64,000 nt of DNA, taken from DATFMP01 sp035266845. Its GTDB lineage: Bacteria > SAR324 > JACQKK01. The notes under the pieces are model-generated. The model ran no database searches. It was not told the DNA's origin and saw nothing but the letters and a program-made list of their open reading frames with translations. Shown here piece by piece: positions 53,784-61,119 of the stretch. The position numbers were made by a program, and so were the translations under genes. The number at the start of each line of letters is the position of its first letter. Within the stretch, counting starts at the first letter, position 1. The stretch covers positions 1-64,000 of the forward strand of contig DATFMP010000054.1 in NCBI GenBank assembly GCA_035266845.1, written 5' to 3'.

Positions 53784-54191
53784 TCAGGCCGGGCGGAACT
53801 TGGGTATCTTCCACTCCCCGGCGTCATCGAACACGACCTGCAGCGGCAAACCCGCCCGCAGGGCGGTGTTGCCAAGCTGCACCAGGCTGGTCACCATACG
53901 CGGGCCTTCCTCCAGTTCCACCATGGCAATGGGGTAAGGCGTCTCGGCCAGAAATGCCGGGTGGTACTTCTGATGTACGTGCGCCCAGGAAATCAGCGTG
54001 GCGCGACCGCTGGCACGCACCCACGCGAAGTCCGGGGAGCCACATTCCGCGCAGCGGGTGCGGGCGACGAACCGGCACACCCCGCAGGCATTGCACCGCT
54101 GAATCATGAGTTGTCCCTGTTTCGCCCCGTCGTAGAACGGCTGGGCGTCGGGAGAAGGCGTGGGGACGGGCTTCTGCACGGTCTCGGTCAT
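53784..54191 (-). CDS. DUF35 protein: zinc ribbon plus OB fold (thiolase partner)
   Basis: 135 residues from the ATG at 54189-54191. A zinc ribbon with C33, C36, C47 and C50 (QRCNACGVC...TRCAECG) is followed by an OB fold (GRATLISWAHVHQKYHPAF, YPIAMVELEEGPRMV). Such proteins form stable complexes with thiolase-like enzymes, for example in sterol side-chain aldolases. It starts 29 bases after the stop of the thiolase-like gene in the same operon, which supports that pairing. Confidence 0.88.
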   Translation of the reverse strand: MTETVQKPVPTPSPDAQPFYDGAKQGQLMIQRCNACGVCRFVARTRCAECGSPDFAWVRASGRATLISWAHVHQKYHPAFLAETPYPIAMVELEEGPRMVTSLVQLGNTALRAGLPLQVVFDDAGEWKIPKFRPA

Positions 54192-54220
54192 GGGGGCGTC
54201 TCGCGGCGATGGGTGCGCGG

Positions 54221-55411
54221 TCAGTTCGGTTCGCTGCCAAGGATCAGGCAGCCGTGATACGACAAGATGCCGCCGTTGCCCGTGACCAGCACGTAGCGCG
54301 AGTCCGCAATCTGTCGCTCGCCGCACTGCCCCTGGAGCTGGAGCACCGCTTCCGACAAGGGCGTCATGCCCCACATGTAAAAGCTGGAAAGCTGTCCGCC
54401 GCCGGTGTTGGTCGGCAGGCTGCCGCCTGGGCCCAGCTTGCCGTTCTGCACGAATGCACCTCCTTCGCCCTTGGGGCAGAATCCATAGTCTTCCAGCGTC
54501 ACCAGCACCGTGTAGGTGTAGCAGTCGTAGATCTCGCAGGCGCGGATGTCTTGCGGCGCAATACCCGCCATGCGGAACGCCGTTTGGCCCGCCTGCCGGG
54601 CGCCCGTGTTCACCTGGGGCTCGTACCCAGCCTGTTGGGGGTCGCCCGGGTGCCCTTGCCCCATGCCCAGCACGTAGGCGGGCTTCTGCTTCAGGTCCCG
54701 CGCCCGCTCGGCCGAGGTGACGATCACAGCGACGCCGCCGTTGCTCACCAAGCAGCAATCCAGCAGCCGCAGCGGCTCCACCACATAGCGAGACGCTTGG
54801 TGGTCCGCCAGTGTGATCGGCGTACGCATCTGCGCGCGCGGGTTCATGGTGGCCCAGGCCCGCTGGGAGACGGCAATGGCGCCCAGTTGCTCGCTGGTGG
54901 TGCCGTAAAGCTCCATGTGCCGCCGCGCGGCCAGCGCGTAGCCGCAGTTGGCCCCAAAGTACCCGTAGGCCCACATCAGCGACGCATAGCCTTCCGGCAG
55001 GGAGGCGACGCCGCGGGACTTGTAGGCATCGCCCGCGCCCCGGTCGGGCTTGAGCGGCGCATCGGCAAACACGCAGGCCACGGTGTTCGCCATGCCCGCA
55101 TCGATGGCCAGCGCCGCAAACTGCACCATGGAGGCGGCCGTGGCCCCGAATGCGTTCATGTGGTTGAGCAGCCGCAGGTCCTTGAGCCCCAGCGTATTCT
55201 GGAACGCGGGGGAGAGGCCGCCCTCAAGTCCGGAATTGATCAGCAGGCCGTCCAAGTCCGAGGCCTTCAGCCCTGCATTGTCGAGCGCCAGGAAGATGGC
55301 TTCCGTCGCGAAGTCGTTGACCGAGCGATCGTAGATCTTCCCCATCTCCGTGATGCCAACTCCAGCGATGGCGCATTTTCCACGGATGGATTCGTTGCCG
55401 TTGCCGGGCAT
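54221..55411 (-). CDS. thiolase-fold lipid-transfer-type protein (Ltp2-like, no catalytic Cys)
   Basis: 396 residues of SCPx/lipid-transfer thiolase type (RGKCAIAGVGITEMGK, GLLINSGLEGGLSP). The position of the nucleophilic Cys (NNCST in thiolases) reads NAFGA (inside NHMNAFGATAAS), and the GHP His is replaced by SFYMWG. It therefore cannot do classical thiolysis. The Tyr-rich EIYDCYTYTV segment instead resembles Ltp2 aldolases that cleave steroid side-chain CoA esters by retro-aldol reaction with a DUF35 partner, encoded here next door. The bond cleaved and the substrate are inferred only. Confidence 0.85.
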   Translation of the reverse strand: MPGNGNESIRGKCAIAGVGITEMGKIYDRSVNDFATEAIFLALDNAGLKASDLDGLLINSGLEGGLSPAFQNTLGLKDLRLLNHMNAFGATAASMVQFAALAIDAGMANTVACVFADAPLKPDRGAGDAYKSRGVASLPEGYASLMWAYGYFGANCGYALAARRHMELYGTTSEQLGAIAVSQRAWATMNPRAQMRTPITLADHQASRYVVEPLRLLDCCLVSNGGVAVIVTSAERARDLKQKPAYVLGMGQGHPGDPQQAGYEPQVNTGARQAGQTAFRMAGIAPQDIRACEIYDCYTYTVLVTLEDYGFCPKGEGGAFVQNGKLGPGGSLPTNTGGGQLSSFYMWGMTPLSEAVLQLQGQCGERQIADSRYVLVTGNGGILSYHGCLILGSEPN

Positions 55412-55460
55412 GGCGCGCTCTCAGGTGTGGTATGCGGAAGGAGAGGTGTCAGCGCCCCTT

Positions 55461-55861
55461 ATGGCACTGCCAGCGACCCGGAGCAAGAGACCCGCGCTGG
55501 CTCGACAACCTTTCGCTCGCGGAGAAGGGCCAGACCGATTACCACGACACGAAGATGAGGGGCTCTTGTCCTTCGGGTCGGTAAACGTGAGCAAGTGTGG
55601 GGCGTAATCTACCGGATTAGAGGAAGAGGCAAGAAGCGCCGATTCACTCTGTCTCCATACCCGGCAATGTCAGTGCAGGATGCCCAGAAACGTGCCGGTG
55701 ACATCTTGCAGGCGGCGAAGAGAGGCGAAGACCCTGCAAAAGAGAAGCAAGACCGGAAAGCCGCTCCGACGTTCGAGGACTTAGCCAAAGAACACCTGAA
55801 GCGGCATGCCGTACATAAGAAAAGCACGGCGGAACCATGTACTACATTTCCCCTTGGGTGA
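55461..55861 (+). pseudogene. N-terminal remnant of a P4-type tyrosine integrase
   Basis: Pieces in different frames read MALPATRSKRPAL, then LDNLSLAEKGQTDYHDTKM, then VIYRIRGRGKKRRFTLSPYP and AAPTFEDLAKEHLKRHAVHK. Together they match the N-terminal DUF4102 and start of the core-binding domain of P4-like integrases. At least two frameshifts (near 55500 and 55585) and an end at 55861 leave no catalytic domain. It lies next to the 3' end of tRNA-Lys, the usual site for such elements. Confidence 0.8.
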
Positions 55862-55923
55862 GGAGCTCCCCCTCGCCCTAGAAGTTCAGCAGGGTGGAAC
55901 CTAAACAGTCACCTAATGCAAAA

Positions 55924-55957
55924 AAGCCCACCGGACGCATCTCGCGCCGATGGGCTT
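55924..55957 (-). terminator. intrinsic terminator of tRNA-Lys
   Basis: On the minus strand AAGCCCATCGG...CCGGTGGGCTT (11-bp stem, one G-U) followed by TTTT. It starts 11 bases after the tRNA's 3' end. Confidence 0.85.
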
Positions 55958-55967
55958 TCTAGGCGTA

Positions 55968-56040
55968 TGAGCGGGGCGGGGCTCGAACCCGCGACCACCT
56001 GATTAAAAGTCAGATGCTCTACCAACTGAGCTACCCGCCC
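55968..56040 (-). tRNA. tRNA-Lys (anticodon TTT)
   Basis: 73 bases. Acceptor GGGCGGG pairs with CCCGCTC (one G-T), discriminator A; anticodon TTT at 56005-56007 in the loop CTTTTAA; T-arm GCGGG-TTCGAGC-CCCGC. No CCA is encoded. Apparent integration site of the neighbouring islet. Confidence 0.95.
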
Positions 56041-56231
56041 GACCAATCCTTCCCGCGAAACCCCGAAGGCAGACGACCCGAGTGGGCGTCCCGCCGGGAA
56101 TCGCGCCTCGCGCAGAGCGACCCCGCCCAATCCGGGCCCGGTGACGATGCCGTGGCGGGGAAGCGGGCGTTTGCCGTGCAGGGGCACGCACGAGCCGGAC
56201 TGCCGGCCCGCAATGCCGCGGGGTGTTGCAG

Positions 56232-56305
56232 CATCCCCAAGGGGATTTGAACCCCTGTCGCCGCCGTGAAAGGGCGGTGTCCTAGGCCAGCTAGACGATG
56301 GGGAC
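56232..56305 (-). tRNA. tRNA-Glu (anticodon TTC)
   Basis: Acceptor GTCCCCA pairs with TGGGGAT, discriminator G. Anticodon arm CCGCC-CTTTCAC-GGCGG with TTC at 56268-56270, and T-arm AGGGG-TTCAAAT-CCCCT. The 190 bases between the two tRNAs hold nothing recognisable. Confidence 0.95.
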
Positions 56306-56380
56306 GAGTAATTCCAAAGCAGTGACATTAACGGCACCGCTGGGGTTTGTCAATCCTCCAGCCGTGATGGGCGGCGGCGC

Positions 56381-57649
56381 TCAGCCAAGCACATCCATGC
56401 CCACGATGGTGATGTCATCGTCCACCGGGATGTGGTTCATGAAGTCGGCCAGCGTGTCCACCAGTCCGTCCAGCAGGGGCTGGATCTCCAGGGCCTGGTA
56501 CTCTGTCAGGTACGCGCGCACACGCTCCATGCCAAACTCCTCGCCATCCGGGCCGATGCGACTTTCGAACAGCCCGTCCGTGTAGAGGATGATACGGTCG
56601 CCGGGCTTTAGCTCAAGGGTTTCCGTGCGGAAGTGCACCTGCTGAAAGCAGCCCAGGAACGTCGCCTGGGGCAACAGGTCGAGGATACGCCCCTCCGGCC
56701 GCCGATGCACCAGCACGGGCGGGTGGCCCCCACTGGCGCAGGCAAGGGTGCGCGTATGGCGGTCGTACACGCCGTAGAAGACGGTCACGAAGCCGTTGGC
56801 CAGGTTGGCCGCCAGTTCGCGATTCATCAGGTCGAGCACCACCGCCGGGTCGGAGCTGCTCTGGCAGGCGCTTTGAAAGGTAATCTTGGTCATGGCGGTG
56901 ATGAACGCGGCCGTGATGCCGTGGCCACACACGTCCGCCACCAGCAGCCCGAGGCGCCGCCCGCCGTCCAACTCCACGATGTCGAACAGGTCGCCGCCCA
57001 GCCGCTCAGCCGGCAGGTAACGCGCCCCCAATCGCAACGGCGGCGTATCGGGCAGGGCATCGGGCATCAGCGACATCTGGAGGCTGCGCGCAGCCTCCAG
57101 GTCTTCCTGAAAGCGATCGTTCTGGCGCTGCAGGGCCGCGTTGGCCTGCAGCACCTGTCGGCTGGCAATGAGGACCTCCTTCTGCAGGCGGCGCAAGCGG
57201 ATGTGATTCTTCACCCGCGCCATCAGCTCGTCAAAGTTGAAGGGCTTGGTGATGAAGTCGTCCGCCCCCAGGTTCAGGCCCGCCACCTTCTTGGAGGTTT
57301 CGCCCTCCGCCGAAATCAGGATCACCGGGATGTCGGCGAATCGATCGTCCTCACGCACGGCCATCAGTAGGTCCAGCCCGCTCATGTCCGGCATCATCAC
57401 GTCGGAGAGGATCAACTCCACCTCGGGCTCCCGATCCAGCACGTCCATGGCCTCGCGCCCGCTTGCCGCTGTGTGCACGATGTAGCGCTGCTTGGTGAGG
57501 TAGAAGCGCACAACCCGCAGGATGTCCGGGTCGTCATCCACGACAAGCAGGATCGGCAGATCCTCGTGCGGCGCCGGGGCGCCGGTCTGCCGCGGAGGCT
57601 TTGCCTGCATAAGCTCGGGATGGAGAATGGGGGATTGACGGAAATCCAT
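56381..57649 (-). CDS. response regulator with PP2C (RsbU/SpoIIE) output domain
   Basis: 422 residues. Receiver at about 32-150 with the acidic pair (VVDDDPD), phospho-acceptor Asp (LILSDVMMPDMSG) and Lys (FITKPF). A coiled coil follows (ASRQVLQANAALQRQNDRFQ), then a PP2C domain with GGDLFDIV, VADVCGHGITAAF and LYTDGLFESR. The C-terminal end IPVDDDITIVGMDV has the last metal-binding Asp pair. Phosphorylation of the receiver probably switches the phosphatase on, acting on an anti-sigma antagonist or similar target not found here. Confidence 0.92.
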   Translation of the reverse strand: MDFRQSPILHPELMQAKPPRQTGAPAPHEDLPILLVVDDDPDILRVVRFYLTKQRYIVHTAASGREAMDVLDREPEVELILSDVMMPDMSGLDLLMAVREDDRFADIPVILISAEGETSKKVAGLNLGADDFITKPFNFDELMARVKNHIRLRRLQKEVLIASRQVLQANAALQRQNDRFQEDLEAARSLQMSLMPDALPDTPPLRLGARYLPAERLGGDLFDIVELDGGRRLGLLVADVCGHGITAAFITAMTKITFQSACQSSSDPAVVLDLMNRELAANLANGFVTVFYGVYDRHTRTLACASGGHPPVLVHRRPEGRILDLLPQATFLGCFQQVHFRTETLELKPGDRIILYTDGLFESRIGPDGEEFGMERVRAYLTEYQALEIQPLLDGLVDTLADFMNHIPVDDDITIVGMDVLG

Positions 57650-57986
57650 GCGCCGTGATCCACGGTAGCCTACCGCAGGCCATCTCGCAGAGAAAACAGA
57701 AATCTGCGCGGCCCATTGGGCCCGCCAGGGCGGATTTCACCCCGGCGAAGGGCCCTGCTGCGCACCGCGTCAGCGTCCAGTCTCCGCATCACCGGCCGGT
57801 GGTGTATAGTGGGCCCGTAGGCACGGATGGGCCGGACCGCGGGCCTCCCTGTTGCAGAATTGAACGCAGCGGGCAGCCAATGGGGTGCATACCGCGGGCC
57901 GTCACCCCAAGGCGCCGTCCCTGGCATCCGTGACCGCCCGGCCGTGGTTTGGTCCGGGCCAGCCTCCCGCCCACCTCCAGCGACCT
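57650..57986. other. divergent intergenic region
   Basis: 337 bases between the PP2C regulator and the MBL-fold gene. The motif GGTGGTGTATAGTG at 57798-57811 (TATAGT 57805-57810 as -10) recalls GGTGGTGTATATTG at 28307-28320 upstream of the metallophosphoesterase. Otherwise nothing is supported. Confidence 0.4.
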
Positions 57987-59249
57987 ATGGCGACACCCCG
58001 GATGGACAAGATCACGCAGACCCTTTTCGATGCCGAATACGAGCACTTCGTGCACCACGACACAGCCGCCCTGACCCGTCTCGACGAGGCGCTGATGCCG
58101 CTGTTCCGGCAGCACTTCCTGCGCGCCGACGTGCCCGGCGTGCAGCGCCGCGTGCGCTCGTTGAAGGAGCTCCCCCCGCAGCCCGCGGTGGATTCACACT
58201 ACCTGAACACGTACGGGGTGCGCGGCGTGATGCGCTATCCGCTCGTGGACGGCACCGTGATCTACAAGCTGCCCGTGTTCAGCTTCGCCATGAACGACTG
58301 GAAGGACCACTGGACGGCCGCCTACCTGATCGTGGGCCGCCGCACGCTGACGCTGGTAGACCCGGGCACACACCTCTCCGAAGCCTCCCTGCGCCAAGCA
58401 CTGGAGGTGGTGGGCGAGGTCTACCACCACCCCGTGCGTCTGGAGGACGTCGAGCACATCGTCATCACACACGCGCACTTCGATCACTTCGGCGGGCTGG
58501 CCTTCGCCGGGCCGGCCAGCCACGCGCAAGTGTGGGCACACGAGTGGGACGCGTCCACCATCGCCAACTATGCGGACGAGGTGCAGCAGGGTCGCGAGCG
58601 GATCGCCGGATTCCTGCGCAGCGCGGGCATGGCGGACGACGATGCCGGCACCTTCATGAAGATGCACGAGTTGGGCAAGCAGGTCTTCCCCGGTTATCCG
58701 GTGGATCACGCCTTCGGCGACGGGGCGCGCATCGTGGAGGACTACGAGGTAATCCACGCCCCCGGCCACTGTCCTGGGCTCTCCTGCATCCGCGTGGGCG
58801 ATATCCTGCTGCTGGGCGATCAGGTGCTCAACAACGTGACGCCACACCAGTTCCCCAAAATCTACAAGAGCGGCTCCGGGCTCCTGAACTACCTCAACTC
58901 GCTGATCAAGGTGGCCGCGCGCAGCGAGGGGCTGCGCCTGGGGCTGCCCTCGCACTATGGCGACATCGCGGACATCGAGGGACGCGTGATGGAGATCATG
59001 GGCGAGCACAACCAGCGCATCGCGGACCTGGTCAAGGACTTGGACGCTCCCAAGTCCCTCGCCCAGATCACCTCCGACTACTTCCGCTTCCGCCGGGGCC
59101 GCGAGCTGGCCGGCTACGAGCAACTGCTGGCCCTGGAGGAGATCGGTGCCCACGTGGAGTACATGATCGAGACCCTCGGCGTGCTGCGCGTGGTCAACCC
59201 CGGCGAGGCCGGCGGCAATGGGGTCGTGCGGTATGCACGCGCCACCTGA
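57987..59249 (+). CDS. MBL-fold metal-dependent hydrolase
   Basis: 420 residues from ATG 57987; the frame is open upstream without homology. The metallo-beta-lactamase motif THAHFDHFGG (HxHxDH) is followed by a later HAPGHCPGLSC His and a GDQVLN Asp, so a dinuclear site is complete. The N-terminal ~100 residues (helical) and a long C-terminal helical region (QRIADLVKDLDAPKSLAQI) flank it, as in the larger glyoxalase-II-like and alkylsulfatase-like members. Substrate unknown. Confidence 0.88.
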   Translation: MATPRMDKITQTLFDAEYEHFVHHDTAALTRLDEALMPLFRQHFLRADVPGVQRRVRSLKELPPQPAVDSHYLNTYGVRGVMRYPLVDGTVIYKLPVFSFAMNDWKDHWTAAYLIVGRRTLTLVDPGTHLSEASLRQALEVVGEVYHHPVRLEDVEHIVITHAHFDHFGGLAFAGPASHAQVWAHEWDASTIANYADEVQQGRERIAGFLRSAGMADDDAGTFMKMHELGKQVFPGYPVDHAFGDGARIVEDYEVIHAPGHCPGLSCIRVGDILLLGDQVLNNVTPHQFPKIYKSGSGLLNYLNSLIKVAARSEGLRLGLPSHYGDIADIEGRVMEIMGEHNQRIADLVKDLDAPKSLAQITSDYFRFRRGRELAGYEQLLALEEIGAHVEYMIETLGVLRVVNPGEAGGNGVVRYARAT

Positions 59250-59466
59250 GCCCCCCTAGCGCCCCTCCGTACCTCGGCCGGCGTTCCGGCCCGCCGCATC
59301 CATCGCCGCAGCCCGCGAAACCGCCGCATCCGAAGCCTGGACGCGGCCGCGTCGCACTGCCGTGAGCCGCCGGCGCAGGCCGGGGAATTGCATGCACGCA
59401 AGGGAAGATGGGCGGCCCGCCAGGCACCGCCTGCCCCTTCCCACGAACCGGCATGACGGAGCGAGC

Positions 59467-60180
59467 ATGCAGAAGGCCAAGCGCTTTCACGAGCTGTTGC
59501 GGGACGCGCGCGAGCAGGCGCACCAGTCCACCGAGGTGATGGGCATCCTGCTCAACATGGACGAAGACGATTATATCGCCATCGAGCGCGGGGAGACATA
59601 CCCGGACAACGACACGCTCAAGCGCCTATGCATGATGCTGGAGTGGAACTACTACGACACGCAGCGCACGGTAATCAACGAGATCGCCGCACGCCCAGGC
59701 ACCGCCGCGTCCGGAGGCGAGGCAGCCTTGCGCGCCCTGCAAAGCGTGCCCATGGAGGATGGCCAGCGCAGCTTGGGCGGCCGGGATTCGCTGGGCGCGC
59801 GCATGCGCGAGGTGCGCCAGACGACCGGTCAGACCGTGGAGATCATCTCCATGCTGCTGGGCATCTCTCCGGACCTGTACCGGCGCCTGGAGGAAGGTGC
59901 CGCCCCGCCCGATGCGCTGCTGCGCCGCATCAGCATGGTCTATGACTGGAACTACTACGACCTGCAGGCGCTGCTGCGCACTGAGCAGGCGCGTTCCCTG
60001 CAGCCGCACCGCATTGGCACCGCCTATCCCGGCGCCTCGGCGCAATCCGGCCGGCTGCGCGCGCTGATGCAGGAGATGGAGGGGCTGTTCGTGGGCCTGC
60101 CCGATCGTGACCAGCAGTTCGTGCTCACCCAGCTCGAGCTGGTACACCAGACCCTGCTCAAGCTCCGTCACGCATCCTGA
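59467..60180 (+). CDS. protein of two tandem helix-turn-helix-like units
   Basis: 237 residues from ATG 59467 (GGAG upstream). Two homologous units of ~65 residues: RFHELLRDAREQ...MGILLNMDEDDY...RLCMMLEWNYYDTQ (about 6-62), and RMREVRQTTGQ...ISMLLGISPDLY...RISMVYDWNYYDLQ (about 114-175), the second half ending each time in WNYYD(T/L)Q. Each looks like an XRE-type helical domain. A C-terminal helical tail (LVHQTLLKLRHAS) follows. Possibly a DNA-binding regulator that bends or bridges two sites; no family recognised. Confidence 0.7.
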   Translation: MQKAKRFHELLRDAREQAHQSTEVMGILLNMDEDDYIAIERGETYPDNDTLKRLCMMLEWNYYDTQRTVINEIAARPGTAASGGEAALRALQSVPMEDGQRSLGGRDSLGARMREVRQTTGQTVEIISMLLGISPDLYRRLEEGAAPPDALLRRISMVYDWNYYDLQALLRTEQARSLQPHRIGTAYPGASAQSGRLRALMQEMEGLFVGLPDRDQQFVLTQLELVHQTLLKLRHAS

Positions 60181-60337
60181 CCCATAACCCCAACGCCGTG
60201 CCGACTGCTCTGGGACCCGCGTAAGGCGCCACGCGGCCTCCGCAGGGGACTGCCCCGGGTTTGCATTTTCCGCGCGGCCCGGTAGACTCGGCCCCGTTGC
60301 CGCCATCCTGGGCCATGCGCCCGCTTCCCGGGTACCG

Positions 60338-61096
60338 ATGAGAGCACTCTATTTTGCCAAGCCGCTGGAATATCGCCTTGAAGTCACGGGGGACACCTTC
60401 GTGCAGGGCGACTCGCTGGCGGGAACCCTCAGCGTCACCAACCGCGACGACGCACCACAAACCAAGCTCACCCTGCAGTTGGGCTTGGCCTATGGCGTGT
60501 ACAAGGAAATCAAGGCGGAGGGTCAGCGCGCCATGCGCGTGCTGGAGCGTCTCACGCTGGCGGAGGGCTTCTCGCTCAAGCCAGGCGAAGAAAAGCGCTG
60601 CGAGTGGAAACTGCCGCTGGAGCTTACGGGTCCGGTGCAGTCCAAGGAGGGCAGCCCGTTCCTGCTCTACGGCGGCGACCTGGACAAGCCGGAGACCCGG
60701 GGGCAGATCGACCTGCCTGTCCAACTCGCCACGCCATTCAAGGCGTTCCTGACCACGCTGGAGAACCACTTCGCCTTCGAACTGCGCGGCACCACATGCC
60801 TGGACGGCGTGCTGGAAGGCCGCTTCAAGCCGCCGACCAGCTATCCCACGCTGGAGGAGTTGACCGTACTTGTCAGCATTGAAGAGAAGGGCGTCAAGGT
60901 GGAATTCCTCAGCCGCGGCAAGGGCCTCAAGCGCGGGGAGGAGGGCGGTGTCACCACCAAGAAGCGTGGCGCCGCAAAGACCATCCCCATGGAGCAATTC
61001 CTGCCGCGCAGCGGTCTGCCCAACCGCGCGCTCTACCGTGACCTGGTGGATCAGCTTCTGCCCCAGATCGCTGTCCGCGTGGAACGCAAAGGCTAG
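60338..61096 (+). CDS. Spo0M/arrestin-like cytoplasmic protein of unknown function
   Basis: 252 residues, no signal peptide. The N-terminal half has LEVTGDTFVQGDSLAGTLSV and LAEGFSLKPGEEKRCEWKLP, a beta-sandwich pattern seen in Spo0M and arrestin-like proteins. A basic, Gly-rich linker (SRGKGLKRGEEGGVTTKKRG) separates this from a C-terminal helical piece (ALYRDLVDQLLPQIAVRVE). Function unknown; convergent with pgi. Confidence 0.55.
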   Translation: MRALYFAKPLEYRLEVTGDTFVQGDSLAGTLSVTNRDDAPQTKLTLQLGLAYGVYKEIKAEGQRAMRVLERLTLAEGFSLKPGEEKRCEWKLPLELTGPVQSKEGSPFLLYGGDLDKPETRGQIDLPVQLATPFKAFLTTLENHFAFELRGTTCLDGVLEGRFKPPTSYPTLEELTVLVSIEEKGVKVEFLSRGKGLKRGEEGGVTTKKRGAAKTIPMEQFLPRSGLPNRALYRDLVDQLLPQIAVRVERKG

Positions 61097-61119
61097 AGCC
61101 GCGCCTTCTCTGCGCGCCG

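Larger units (their letters stand above)
47200..56014. mobile_element. candidate genomic islet bounded by tRNA-Lys direct repeats
   Basis: The ends are 47-base directly repeated tRNA-Lys 3' sequences (47200-47246 and 55968-56014, with CGAACCCGCGACCACCTGAT identical). Inside are an integrase pseudogene next to the intact tRNA, an IS fragment at the other end, and a coherent uptake-and-catabolism gene set. Inferred from layout; the anticodon difference and the shared IS/tRNA junction leave other histories open. Confidence 0.5.
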
